Positions 25,544 through 34,825 of a stretch of 64,000 bases of DNA are shown here, piece by piece. Each line of letters opens with the position of its first letter. Position 1 is the stretch's first letter. A program made the translations under genes and the position numbers. Location of the stretch: NCBI RefSeq assembly GCF_030381805.1, contig NZ_JAUDRH010000026.1, positions 18,580-82,579 on the forward strand, written 5' to 3'. Source of the DNA: Chlorogloeopsis sp. ULAP01 (GTDB lineage Bacteria; Cyanobacteriota; Cyanobacteriia; Cyanobacteriales; Nostocaceae). The notes under the pieces were generated by a model. It had not been told where the DNA came from. It did no database searches and saw only the letters and a list, made by a program, of their open reading frames with translations.

Positions 25544-26764
25544 ATGACAAACAATATGACTTCCTCTGATACTTCCATAAGTTTGCCTGTAAATACCAAT
25601 CCATTAAACTATGCTCAACTCTCGACAAACCTGTTTGAGCCTACAGTTAATTCAAATTCTGATTTCAGCTTTAGAAGCTCATTGTCATTAACCCAAAATG
25701 AACAGCAAAACGCGATCGCAGCAAAAAATGTCAACCCTAATCCCATATTCAGTAATGCGGCGCTTGTTGCTGATTTTAATGGCGATGGTAAAGCTGACAA
25801 ATTTTGGCGTAACCAACAAACAGGTGAAACTGCTATTTGGTTAATGGATGGAACAACCCCGATTGGGGCTTTGCTGCCTCAAGTGGATGCAGCTTGGGAT
25901 TTTGCCTATGCCGATTTCAACCGTGATGGTAAAACAGATATCTTCTGGCGCAATAGAAATAATGGTGAAACTGGCATCTGGTTAATGGATGGTTTAAATA
26001 TTGCTTCTGCGGTTAATTTACAAACCATAAATCCTGCATGGAACTTTGCGATCGCAGATTTTAATGGAGATGGCAGGAGTGATGTTTTTTGGCACAACAC
26101 TCAAACTGGTGAAAATGCCACTTGGTTGATGGATGGTACAAATATTACGACTGCGGCTTTTCTACCGAGAACTGACTCACCTTGGAATTTTAATGTTGTC
26201 GATTTTAACGGTGATGGCAAAAATGACATCTTTTGGCGGAATCAAATTACAGGTGAAAATCTAATTTGGTTTATGGATGGTACGAATAGATCAGAGTATG
26301 CTCTGACAAAAATGGAGGGATCTTGGGATTTAACTGTTGGTGATTTCAATGGTGATGGCAGAACAGATTTACTCTGGCATAATAACCAAACGGATGAAAA
26401 TACTGTTTGGTTAATGAATGGTATCTTTATCAGTGCAGGTTCTTTACCCAAACTGGATTCTTCATGGAAATCTTCTGTTGGGGATTTTAATGGAGATGGC
26501 AGAACAGATATTTTTTGGCACAATGAGACAACTGGTGAAAACACCGCTTGGTTGATGGATGGTACATCTATTGGTACAGAAGCTTTCCTACCTCCAACTA
26601 ATTCATCGTGGAAAGCTAGTATTGGTGATGTTGATAACGATGGCAAGTCAGATATCTTCTGGCGTGACGAACAAACTGGCGAGAACACTATTTGGTTAAT
26701 GAATGGTACCATTGCCAATGCCGTTCCTGTAGAACAAGTTCCCCTTGAGTGGCAGGCTTATTAG
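25544..26764 (+). CDS. FG-GAP/VCBS-repeat protein, paralogue 2
   Basis: A 406-residue protein with the same design as its upstream neighbour: a polar N-terminus (about 60 residues), then about eight units with loops such as DFNGDGKADKFWRN and DFNGDGRTDIFWHN, each followed by (T/S)GENTIWLMDGT. The repeats here are more regular than in paralogue 1. No signal peptide or anchor is visible. The start is ATG 25544; another ATG at 25534 in a different frame is nearer the AAGGTAG RBS and opens an 11-codon ORF overlapping the start, so translational coupling is possible. Confidence 0.85.
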   Translation: MTNNMTSSDTSISLPVNTNPLNYAQLSTNLFEPTVNSNSDFSFRSSLSLTQNEQQNAIAAKNVNPNPIFSNAALVADFNGDGKADKFWRNQQTGETAIWLMDGTTPIGALLPQVDAAWDFAYADFNRDGKTDIFWRNRNNGETGIWLMDGLNIASAVNLQTINPAWNFAIADFNGDGRSDVFWHNTQTGENATWLMDGTNITTAAFLPRTDSPWNFNVVDFNGDGKNDIFWRNQITGENLIWFMDGTNRSEYALTKMEGSWDLTVGDFNGDGRTDLLWHNNQTDENTVWLMNGIFISAGSLPKLDSSWKSSVGDFNGDGRTDIFWHNETTGENTAWLMDGTSIGTEAFLPPTNSSWKASIGDVDNDGKSDIFWRDEQTGENTIWLMNGTIANAVPVEQVPLEWQAY

Positions 26765-26917
26765 AAGTTTGTGGTTATGGTAATCAAATTGTGTACTGTT
26801 GAAGTTTAATCGTGATTCAAATTTTCAGGCAAGATTTCAGAAGGCTGATGGGGCGAACAAGAATTCGCTCCTTACCAAAACTTAATAACTTAATTACCAA
26901 TTGTGCTAGGAACATTT

Positions 26918-27553
26918 TTATTTGCGGAGCAAGAAGCGATCGCTCAAATAATAATGCCATAACAAACGCGTAGCTATCGCTCTCCAAGGTCGCCAGTTCT
27001 CGGCGATAAGTTCTATTTCTCTTGGTGAAGGGCGATTTTCTAAGCGTTTTACTTTCTGTATTGCCAGCGCTAATCCTAAATCTCCTTTTGGTAAACTATC
27101 CGCTCGCCGCAATGCCATCAGTAAATATATATCAACTGTCCAGTCTCCAATACCTTTGATCTTTTTGAGAACAGAACGTACATCCTCATCATTCATCTGA
27201 TTGAGGCTATCTAAATCAAGCTGTCCTGTAATGATAGATTGTGATAGTAGGCGTCCATAAAGAGCTTTTTGCCTGCTAAAACCGATTTTTTTAATTTGAA
27301 CATCATCTAGAGTCAGAAATCCTTCTGGAGTAATTGGTGATATGGTTTCCTGCAAACGCTCAAAAACTGCTTTAGCTGACGCGAGAGAAACCTGTTGTTC
27401 TAGGATAATTTGAATTAGTGTGGCAAAGCCTGGCTCACGCACCCAAAAAGGTGGTAAACCAAAAGACTTGAGAATCTCTGCTAGGTCTAAATCGCTGGAA
27501 GTAATAACTTTTAAACCATGAGCAAAGTTATTCTGAGTTAATATTTCTGACAC
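26918..27553 (-). CDS. DNA-3-methyladenine glycosylase, HhH-GPD (AlkA-like)
   Basis: Base-excision-repair glycosylase of 211 residues. The helix-hairpin-helix is LKKIKGIGDWTVDIYLLMAL (about 138-157), and the catalytic Asp is in SLPKGDLGLALA just after it. IILEQQVSLASA (about 48-59) is the usual AlkA block. It lacks the N-terminal beta domain of E. coli AlkA, as the short bacterial members do. Acts on alkylated purines in DNA. Single gene. Confidence 0.88.
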   Translation of the reverse strand: MSEILTQNNFAHGLKVITSSDLDLAEILKSFGLPPFWVREPGFATLIQIILEQQVSLASAKAVFERLQETISPITPEGFLTLDDVQIKKIGFSRQKALYGRLLSQSIITGQLDLDSLNQMNDEDVRSVLKKIKGIGDWTVDIYLLMALRRADSLPKGDLGLALAIQKVKRLENRPSPREIELIAENWRPWRAIATRLLWHYYLSDRFLLRK

Positions 27554-27741
27554 TATCTAAATTTATAAATATATGCACAAGATGCAGTGTAGCCTACTGC
27601 TGATATGCTAACACGTTAACTATCTTTAGAAAGAGAAATTTTTTTGAAGCAAATACTAACAACCAAAAATTTGCAAAAAATTAGAAAAAATCTGTAATTA
27701 GCACCTTTCAAGCAAATTTATATAAAAGATGTCATAAGAAA

Positions 27742-27765
27742 GCCAGTGTGGAGAACAACACTGGC
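27742..27765 (-). terminator. terminator hairpin downstream of small ORF
   Basis: Stem GCCAGTGT/ACACTGGC (8 bp) with an 8-base loop; on the minus strand it is followed by TTTCTTATG. A related hairpin follows the second small-ORF block at 31376. Confidence 0.6.
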
Positions 27766-27804
27766 ACAAGTGGATTCGATAGCTCAACATGGGTTTGCTG
27801 AACT

Positions 27805-27863
27805 AAAACTAAGATTTCCAGAAAATTATATTTTGATAAAGTTATATACAACTTTTATGCAAC
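27805..27863 (-). repeat. repeat R1, copy 1 (3' end of small ORF)
   Basis: About 60 bases sharing the exact 26-base stretch 27838-27863 with 31458-31483 and the TTCCAGAAAA motif before it. It contains the inverted repeat AAAGTTATATACAACTTT and overlaps the end of the small ORF. Confidence 0.75.
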
Positions 27864-27992
27864 ACTAGAAAACTTATCATTGGTGCTGATTTGATTATCC
27901 AAGCTGCTAAATGGCTCGACAACCTTATTCACCATATCAATAATGTTTTCTTCTTGAGAAACATCATCTTGAACTAGTAGGATAGTGATCAT
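27855..27992 (-). CDS. small ORF, 45 aa, unknown
   Basis: Forty-five codons from ATG at 27990-27992: starts MITILLVQDDVSQEENIID, acidic in the middle, ends KFSSVA. The start looks like the first beta strand and acidic turn of a response-regulator receiver domain (ILLVQDD), but the chain then stops, so it may be a truncated receiver remnant or an independent small protein. The terminator 90 bases beyond supports expression. A related broken C-terminal end is at about 31475. Not recognised. Confidence 0.4.
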   Translation of the reverse strand: MITILLVQDDVSQEENIIDMVNKVVEPFSSLDNQISTNDKFSSVA

Positions 27993-28012
27993 GTAAGATC
28001 AGGCATATGTAA

Positions 28013-28067
28013 GCCTTGTTTAAAAGTTTTGGAATAGCGTATTAATAAGTGATTTTAATCCAAAATC
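28013..28067 (-). repeat. repeat R2, copy 1
   Basis: About 55 bases which on the minus strand read GATTTTGGATTAAAAT... and match, at roughly 80% by eye, the plus-strand segment 31866-31922. With R1 it brackets the decayed gene block. Confidence 0.6.
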
Positions 28068-28229
28068 TGAAATCCAAAATCCAAAATTGATATGAGCACT
28101 GATATCAATTGAAGGAATTATAGCGTTAACACTTGCTAAACTAAAATTCAGAGCAAGGCTGCTGGCTTCTGCTTTTAGTCATTCGCGCTTAGGTGCGATT
28201 CAGATTGGTAAGCGTTCACTCCATTTGCC

Positions 28230-29772
28230 ATGAATGAAACCGCCCTCGACCGATTTTGGGAGCTATTGGGATGGGTTCTTGCTCTTAACTCTGAAGCAAT
28301 TGAGCACATAAACACTCTGCCTGATGGCTCAATAGTAGCATTAGTTGTTGTTCTGGCTGCGAGTCTATCCCAAGTCCTTGCTCAGAGCGTAATTCTATTC
28401 GTCAACCGTGTCACACCAATTCGCTTTGTTTTCACCCTACTGATTGGAGCTGTCTTGTTTGCATCTGGCTACTTGTTCCTGGTTTTGAGTACCTGGCTGA
28501 TTAGCTTTGCTCCATTTACAGTTGCAGCTCCTTTTGATGTAGTGGCTCGCACTTTAGGATTTAGCTACGCACCGCTCATTTTTAGCATTTTCGGGGCAAT
28601 GCCTTACTTGGGTGAACCGATCCTATCTGTTTTATCGCTGTGGCAATTACTGGCGATGGTTGTAAGCTTTGCTGCTGTCAGCGATACTAGTTTGTGGCAG
28701 GCATTTGGAACTGTAGCGTTGGGATGGTTGACGCTCTGGACAATTCAACGCACTATTGGACAGCCCATTGCCCAGTTCGGTCATTGGATTGCTTGTCAGG
28801 TAGCAGGTGTAGAGCTAGTTACCAAGCGCAAACGGTTTTCAGCTATTTTGCAAAGAAGATTACGTTCATTTGCCACAAATTTAACAACGGTTAACATACC
28901 AAAGACAAAAAATGCTGTTACGTCTCCCCAAGTGGAAGAGGAAATAACAGGAGCCGAACAAATCGCTCGTGTAAAGGTGCGATCGCCTATTCCTGTCTCA
29001 AGTTCCCAAAGCAATGCAGCATTCACTGCTCAGACTGGTGCAACAGACAAAAACCCTCGTTTTCAACTCAGTAAAATCGTTAAACAATTACCCGGCATAC
29101 TTGCCCTAATTGGTGTAACTTTTGCTGCACTCATCCTCCTTTCACCAATTCGCTACTGGTGGTTTGCCTGGTATGAAAATTTAGGCGGTATTTTTAAACT
29201 AGCCTTTAATCTGGTGTGGATTGGTATTATTGCTTTTGTAGCCGCTGCACTCTTAGCTCCCTTGGAAGCCCTCGGCTGGTGGGCAGGCTGGTATGGCGAG
29301 CAAGTAGACACCACGCCCCCAGCAACAGCCCAGTTACAACCTATCCCACAAAAACAAGCGATTACACGCTACGTAATTTATCTCGACGGTATCGGTCAGT
29401 CCACATTTGAGTATCTGCCAGATGCTCAAGAGTTTCTAGACTCTTTGGCATCAGTCTTACCAAAGGACATGGTGCTAATTAAAGGAATTAAATAACCCAC
29501 TAACAGGAAACCGTCCCTTGGCATTCTTTTGGCATTTGGCTGACTCATTCAGGCTCAAAAATCCTGCCAGCTTGTTTGGTTATTTAGTCAACATTTGCAA
29601 CGTCTTGGTCGTGGCGGTTTCTGCTGACAAACGCTATGGGCCAATTTACAACCTGGGGATTGCCCAGGTAATGTATCAAGCCTTGATTAGATATGGTTAC
29701 CAACTCAACAGGGCAACGTTCATCCGACTCGGATTAATCACTGGCGACTTGTCAATCCCTTGGAATCGCTAG
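28230..29772 (+). pseudogene. frameshifted membrane protein with hydrolase-like start
   Basis: The first frame (28230-29495) gives 421 residues: about four hydrophobic helices (about 38-190), a polar linker, two more helices (about 285-355), then RYVIYLDGIGQSTFEYL, which looks like the first strand of an alpha/beta hydrolase-type domain. It stops at IKGIK. The next frame (+1) continues at once with NPLTGNRPLAFFW and goes on to ADKRYGPIYNLGIAQVMYQAL, ending at 29772. Protein-like sequence on both sides of the stop indicates a one-base shift near 29490. The hydrolase nucleophile region is missing, so a deletion is likely too. Confidence 0.75.
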
Positions 29773-31211
29773 CAAGTTCGCATCCTGAAGATGACGTGAT
29801 GGTAATGTTGCAAGAACCACCTGTTGTGCGCCCCGATACTACACAGAGTTCGCTACAACTGAATAAATCCTCGCATGGTGAAAGCGGCTCTCAGGCACCA
29901 CACATCTTGTACATCTCTCACGAGCCTGTGCAAATTACGGGACTTTACTACGGACTAGTAAAATTCGTTCAGCCAATTGAGCCTGAAAGTGACTTGTTTC
30001 GTGTAGTTCACTTCAATCGGGCTTCAGAGTAATTTGATGGGGCAGATGAAATTGTGAGAATGCCTCCTGTGGTAACTGATCGCAATCATACTTATCCATC
30101 AACCAGTAAAGATATTGAAAAATATACTCTGAACGAAAGTGGATGGTACATCTATGGTGCTTGGGATGAGTCAGGACTGTTTGTTGTGCAGGCTCTAGCT
30201 CCCCGTGTCCTGTTACAGGTCAAACCAGAGCGCGTGGTTGTCGGCAAAAAGTCAGTCAAAAAGTATCTGAAAAAAGAGTCTTGGGGTAATCTGGCTGCCC
30301 AGAAAGGTAAAATTAGCTCTGTTGTGCTGGGTTGGGGGACAACTGAAAAAAGAAGTGCAACTGCTTGGCGCGAAGGTAAACGGGCTTTGTTAATTCATGT
30401 CTATGGTGGGATTGGTGGCAATAAAACCGAATCAACTGCAAAAGGCCCACTCTACTTCGGTCACTTTGCTTACGGCATTGCCCAGGTAGTGCGGGAACCG
30501 TTAACCGATGAATTACGGTTTGAGATTGTTTATCACCAAATTTACACGCATAATACTGATGGACTGATTTCAGGTAGCCTGCATTGGTCTCGTTACATGG
30601 GCGATCGCTTCTTTGGATGGTTGGGATTACGCCCTGTTGCCGATACCATAGTCGCACTCGATGGGTTTACTGGTGATTATGAAACAGAGAATGGTCAAAA
30701 GCGATCGCCTCTGGATCAGGTGGTTTACCAGTTAGAAATAATGGCTGCTCGCTATCGCATTGGCGATGGGACAGGAGGCACTTTTGTAGGGCCTGCAAAC
30801 TGTACCCAGGATGCCAATCAAGCCTTATACGCTGCACTCAGGCAAATAGCTAAAGCGATTCGTTCTCACCCAAACATCGAGGAGTGGAAAAAACAGCATC
30901 CCTCACAGTTGCATAGATTAGAGCAGCTAGAAAGTTTAGGTCTCGATTTGAGACGTCTATTGTTACCTTGGGGAACGGCACGAGCAGACTGGAAAAATCA
31001 GGCTGAGGTATTAGGTAGCACCCTAGAAGATGATCCGGTGCAAAACTTAATCCGCAGCTTGCTAAGTTGGCGTACTATCTTACCTCACCTGACTAGTGAT
31101 GAGGTGACGCAAGCATTTCTCAAACAAGGTGGTGAGGCATGGGTGTTGCGAACTAATCAGGTTGGTGGTTTCGATCCTGATATTGAACCTGTTGCTCCAA
31201 TGACGCTTTAA
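29703..31211 (+). pseudogene. large unknown protein interrupted by in-frame TAA
   Basis: Coding-like sequence in one frame from about 29703 (NHWRLVNPLESLASSHPEDD) to the stop at 31211, broken only by TAA at 30030-30032 between FNRASE and FDGADEIVRMPP. The part after the stop is 385 residues with GWYIYGAWDESGLFVVQALAPR, HVYGGIGGNKTES, YFGHFAYGIAQVV and RYRIGDGTGGTFVGPANC. I do not recognise the family with confidence; cyanobacterial Abi/CAAX-like annotated proteins may be related. Either a nonsense mutation, a split gene or a recoded stop. It is in the same frame as the first gene's 5' half. Confidence 0.7.
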
Positions 31212-31375
31212 CACTCCTCCAAAAGTTGATTTATTCTAAAAGCGAAACATATCTTTTTGTAGAGATGTGTCATGGCAGCGTCTGTACATGATTTATATAT
31301 ATCGTGATTAATGGGTTTGTTTTCTTGATTCATGCCAGAGGTCTATTGTTGAAGGGAAGGTATAAAAAGAAAAAC

Positions 31376-31400
31376 CGCCAGGGCAATATATACACTGGCG
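31376..31400 (-). terminator. terminator hairpin downstream of 69-aa gene
   Basis: Stem CGCCAG/CTGGCG around a 13-base loop; on the minus strand GGTTTTTCTTTTT follows, a clear U-tract. Confidence 0.75.
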
Positions 31401-31423
31401 AAAGGTAAGCATATCAATGAGGT

Positions 31424-31483
31424 TAAAAATAAGAATTCCAGAAAACTAACAACTTGTAAAGTTATATACAACTTTTATGCAAC
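31424..31483 (-). repeat. repeat R1, copy 2
   Basis: Same orientation as copy 1 at 27805. It carries the same TTCCAGAAAA and AAAGTTATATACAACTTT segments. On the minus strand a reading frame ends QLVRTVLKVA just here, a likely remnant of the small-ORF C-terminus. Confidence 0.75.
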
Positions 31484-31518
31484 CTTCAACACTGTGCGCA
31501 CTAATTGTTAGCAAGGTC

Positions 31519-31728
31519 TTAGCTATATCCAGTTACAGGCTGGGAAATAGAAACTTCTGACTCTCGCAGCAGCAATTTATTTCCTTTATCATCTCTGCAA
31601 ACTAAAAATATGCCTAAGCTGTGTCCATTACTAGTACCGCGAACGATAACCCACTTGCCATACTGCGGCATCTTGGGTTCACTCACATAAACTTTTTGCC
31701 CAATCCTATAAACAAGTTCTTTTTGCAT
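31519..31728 (-). CDS. small conserved-looking protein, 69 aa
   Basis: A 69-residue basic, SH3-like small protein: YRIGQKVYVSEPKMPQYGK then VIVRGTSNGHSLGIFLVCRD and LLLRESEVSISQP. The pattern of short strands (VYV, WVIVRG, IFLVCRD, NKLLLRESEV) fits a KOW/SH3-like small beta barrel. Function unknown. Its promoter region shows TATAGTACAATTG-like AT-rich sequence, and its transcript would end in the R1-terminator module. Confidence 0.6.
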   Translation of the reverse strand: MQKELVYRIGQKVYVSEPKMPQYGKWVIVRGTSNGHSLGIFLVCRDDKGNKLLLRESEVSISQPVTGYS

Positions 31729-32463
31729 AGTTCAATTGTACTATATTTAGTACATTAGTATGCTATGTACAAAAAACTAAAATTTTTGAATGGTGCTTAT
31801 ACCAATGCGTGGATTTTGGAGTCAGTACGCCCTTGCGGATTAAGCGCGTTGAGTGCAAGTGGCGTGATTTTGGATTAAAAACATTGATTAATAGGCTAGT
31901 CCAAAATTTTGAAACAAGACTCCCGCGTGCCAATTTGGTATTAGACGTGGAATAGCTTACCCAGAAGTATCCAGGTGATAGTGTTAGATCTGCCTACTTC
32001 AAGAATCCCTACGCGTTTATGGCGCGCAAGTCTTTTATGCATATACGGATAGATGAAGTTAGATACCCAAATTAGAAACCTTACTTGTTAGTCTGTATCT
32101 GTCTATAATCGTGAATTTTAGAAAAGTTGAGGTAATAACATTAGTAAAAAATATAGTAATAGGAGCTTTTAAACTAAACATAACCTAAATAAAAATATAA
32201 AAAATAAGAGATTTATAAGTAAAAAATAAGAAAAATGTCAAAATAACTTGAAATAAAATTTTCATACACAAACTTTCAGCACTCCACCCAAGAAATAATT
32301 GTTTATCTACCTTGAGACATATTTTAAAAATCAGCAAAAGCAAATATGTTGTTACTAACATACTTTTGCTCTCAGCACTAATGTATTTTCATAAAGTTTG
32401 TGTTGACTTGATAGATTAGTGTTAGAGACTGTTTGCTGACAAGAAATTCTTTGAATATTCATC
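31729..32463. other. 735-base intergenic region
   Basis: No gene supported. 31866-31922 holds repeat R2 copy 2. 31830-31860 and 32010-32030 carry GGATTAAGCGCGTTG and CTACGCGTTTATGGCG type dispersed sequence. From 32100 on it is about 80% A+T and should contain the promoter of the following two-gene operon. Confidence 0.5.
31866..31922 (+). repeat. repeat R2, copy 2
   Basis: Matches the minus-strand copy at 28013-28067 (GATTTTGGATTAAAA start, CCAAAA...AACAAG end) in inverted orientation. Confidence 0.6.
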
Positions 32464-33120
32464 ATGATTACATCTACCAACTACCAATTTTTTTGTGTAG
32501 ATTTTTGGCTACCTGATGATTATAAAACAGATAAAAACGGCGAGAGTTTTGTATTTGCTTCTAATGGAGTAGATTTGAGTATTGCAGGCTTTTCTTTAAT
32601 TAATTATTGTTTTTATCAAGAAGAAAGTCAGATATGGAATAAATATGAAACTATATTAAAAAGTCTGGCTTTTCCTTTATATATATATGGAGAACAAATT
32701 GATTTTTTGTCAAAAAAAACAGCATTTTTATTACTAAACGAAATCTCCAATAAGTATTCTTGGGAGCTTACTTGTTGGTTACAAAACTATATTTATCCCT
32801 CTTGGGAAACTTATGGGAGAATAGATACACCTTGTGTTACTTGCTCTTCTATTCTCTTTAAAAAAGATAATAGTCTGAAAAACAGGATGACACATAAAGA
32901 TGATTTTTTGTACACATATAGTAATTATCATGGTGAAGTCAAGCCAGAAAATTTAAAATTCAACGCCTTTTTGCAGAAATTTTCCCAGCGAATTAGTTAT
33001 ATTTGTGCTTTAGAAACCAACGGCAAAATAAATTCTGAGGTGGCATACCAACAAATAGAGGAACTGTGGAAACAATTAGAGTGCTTAAAAGAAGATTTGG
33101 GAATTGAAACTTTGCACTAA
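32464..33120 (+). CDS. hypothetical protein, 218 aa, AT-rich
   Basis: Unrecognised cytoplasmic protein, rich in aromatic residues and with at least seven cysteines, including PCVTCSS (about 123-129), which could bind metal. It starts MITSTNYQFFCVDFWLPDDY and ends in a helical EELWKQLECLKEDLG. No signal peptide or membrane helix. A+T content and codon use are more extreme than in flanking housekeeping genes, which suggests acquisition. The next gene follows by 26 bases on the same strand, so they form an operon. Confidence 0.6.
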   Translation: MITSTNYQFFCVDFWLPDDYKTDKNGESFVFASNGVDLSIAGFSLINYCFYQEESQIWNKYETILKSLAFPLYIYGEQIDFLSKKTAFLLLNEISNKYSWELTCWLQNYIYPSWETYGRIDTPCVTCSSILFKKDNSLKNRMTHKDDFLYTYSNYHGEVKPENLKFNAFLQKFSQRISYICALETNGKINSEVAYQQIEELWKQLECLKEDLGIETLH

Positions 33121-33146
33121 CTGTCACCACTACAGTGAGAACTAAA

Positions 33147-33611
33147 ATGACACCAGAAAAAGAAATTCGAGTTAAAATTGCGCAAAACATTATCGAACAA
33201 TGTGAAATACTGTTTAGTGCTCAAGCATGGAAGTTTTTTCAAAACCTAGGTAGAGGCTATCTTTATCTACACAAAGTTGTAAATATCCAGCATTCCGGTG
33301 GCAACAACTTTTCAATTACTGAAGGAGTATCACATTTGGGGAACTCAGTTCACTACGTCGCCAAAGGTAGTGAAGCATGGAACATGGCAAAACTTTCACA
33401 GGCTGCTAAACAGCAACCAATAGAATACGCACAATTTTTTACCTTAATTGATAACTACAATCCAGACAATGAATATGTGGTGATTGTGGGTTTCAATTAT
33501 GGTTCTGATGCTACAGAATATTGGTTTTTGAGAAAACCAGAGGTGCCTCCACAGCAAGCTTTTAGTCTTGTACGGGGACGTCCTCTGGAATTTGGGGTTG
33601 AATTGTTTTAA
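33147..33611 (+). CDS. hypothetical protein, 154 aa, second gene of pair
   Basis: Unrecognised 154-residue protein. Its N-terminus is helical (IRVKIAQNIIEQCEILFSAQ), then strands such as YLYLHKVVNIQ, YVVIVGFNYGSDATEYWFL and a C-terminal FSLVRGRPLEFGVEL. The ATG at 33147 is preferred over an in-frame GTG at 33135. It converges with the radical SAM gene. The pair has no recognisable toxin, immunity or phage motif. Confidence 0.6.
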   Translation: MTPEKEIRVKIAQNIIEQCEILFSAQAWKFFQNLGRGYLYLHKVVNIQHSGGNNFSITEGVSHLGNSVHYVAKGSEAWNMAKLSQAAKQQPIEYAQFFTLIDNYNPDNEYVVIVGFNYGSDATEYWFLRKPEVPPQQAFSLVRGRPLEFGVELF

Positions 33612-33653
33612 CAGTGGAACGAGCTTGGTTTGTAAAAAGACGAAGAATTAGCC

Positions 33654-34763
33654 CTAAGTCCAATAAAGCAATTTAGCATTACTGAAGTGCTGTTCAATTT
33701 CAGCTTCAAAAAAGCGGCGTAGCATCTTCATAGTATTAGCATCATATACATACTTTGTGCCGCCAAACTTGTTTCGCTTGATGCTACGCTTTGACTCATC
33801 CATATCTAGCTTTGATTGCGGATACCAGGTTTGCAACACCTCTTTTGAGCCAGGTGTGAATCGATGTGAGATTAACTCAAAAGTAAGATCGCACTCAAAA
33901 TTTAACGTCTCGCTAATTTGGTTAAACAAACGGCTATAGTGCATTTGCCAATCATCTATGGGCATAATTGGCGCGATGACTATTCCCACCGGATATCCAC
34001 CACCACCACGCTTTCGTGGTAAAGCTAATTGTCGCAACGCACTCAGTCTGGCTGCCACCGACGCAGTACCGCCTTCAAACCTGTTGGCAATAGGTGCAGC
34101 ATTTATACTCATTCGACAACGGGTATGGCCATTGTGCGGCAAATCGAGTAAATCATTTATGGCATCAAACTTCGACACCCAGCGTAGATGAGCTTCTTGA
34201 CGATTACCAAAGTAGCGAATACACTCACCTAGACTTCCGGTTAAATGCTCAATACCGAGTGGATCGGTATAGCAGCTAACCTCAAATGTCGTTGTCTGGC
34301 TTGGTCGTTCGTATGCTGCTAAGTTCTCTAATATCTGCGGTAAGTTGGCAAAGACACGAATCACAGGTGGCCCCGACAAACTACCAGCTAGGTAGCAGTA
34401 TTGACAATGTCCTGGACATCCTTCAGCAATGTGAAACTGCCAATCCGCAGAAGGTGGAATGGGGCTGAGTTTAAAGTGGCTGGGTGGTGCAGTGACGACG
34501 GCAAGGGTGCGCTTGGCAATATTGTAGGTATCGCGATCGCCTTCACCACGTAAACCAGTCAGGCGATTTCGCGATAGCTCTTCAATGGGTAAATTGAGGG
34601 ACTGTACGCGCTCTAATATTTTTTGACCGTAAGGCTCTGCCAAAGCGGCTTTTGTAAATATAACGCGCTCTGGCATCCATAAACGAGGCTTAGATGCTTC
34701 TAGCTTTAACGAATCTTTATTGTCTGTATGAGAAGAAGTCTTTGCCGTAGGCATCAGGTGCAT
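33654..34763 (-). CDS. SPL-family radical SAM protein
   Basis: Radical SAM enzyme of 369 residues related to spore photoproduct lyase. The cluster motif CPGHCQYCYL (about 118-127, C-x3-C-x2-C) is complete. Family-like blocks include TTTFEVSCYTDPLGIEHLTG and RMSINAAPIANRFEGGTASV. In non-sporulating bacteria the substrate is unknown; DNA lesion repair is one suggestion. A conserved C-terminal SPL Cys is not clearly present, so it may not repair spore photoproduct. Single gene. Confidence 0.85.
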   Translation of the reverse strand: MHLMPTAKTSSHTDNKDSLKLEASKPRLWMPERVIFTKAALAEPYGQKILERVQSLNLPIEELSRNRLTGLRGEGDRDTYNIAKRTLAVVTAPPSHFKLSPIPPSADWQFHIAEGCPGHCQYCYLAGSLSGPPVIRVFANLPQILENLAAYERPSQTTTFEVSCYTDPLGIEHLTGSLGECIRYFGNRQEAHLRWVSKFDAINDLLDLPHNGHTRCRMSINAAPIANRFEGGTASVAARLSALRQLALPRKRGGGGYPVGIVIAPIMPIDDWQMHYSRLFNQISETLNFECDLTFELISHRFTPGSKEVLQTWYPQSKLDMDESKRSIKRNKFGGTKYVYDANTMKMLRRFFEAEIEQHFSNAKLLYWT

Positions 34764-34825
34764 ACTATTCAGATTCAGCGTGTTTATCTTGCTAAGTTTT
34801 TACTTGTTTGCAGGCAATTCACAGG

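Noticed and set aside
27742..31922. Insertion sequence or prophage around the decayed block
   Set aside because: No transposase, integrase or phage gene is visible, only repeats and remnant genes.
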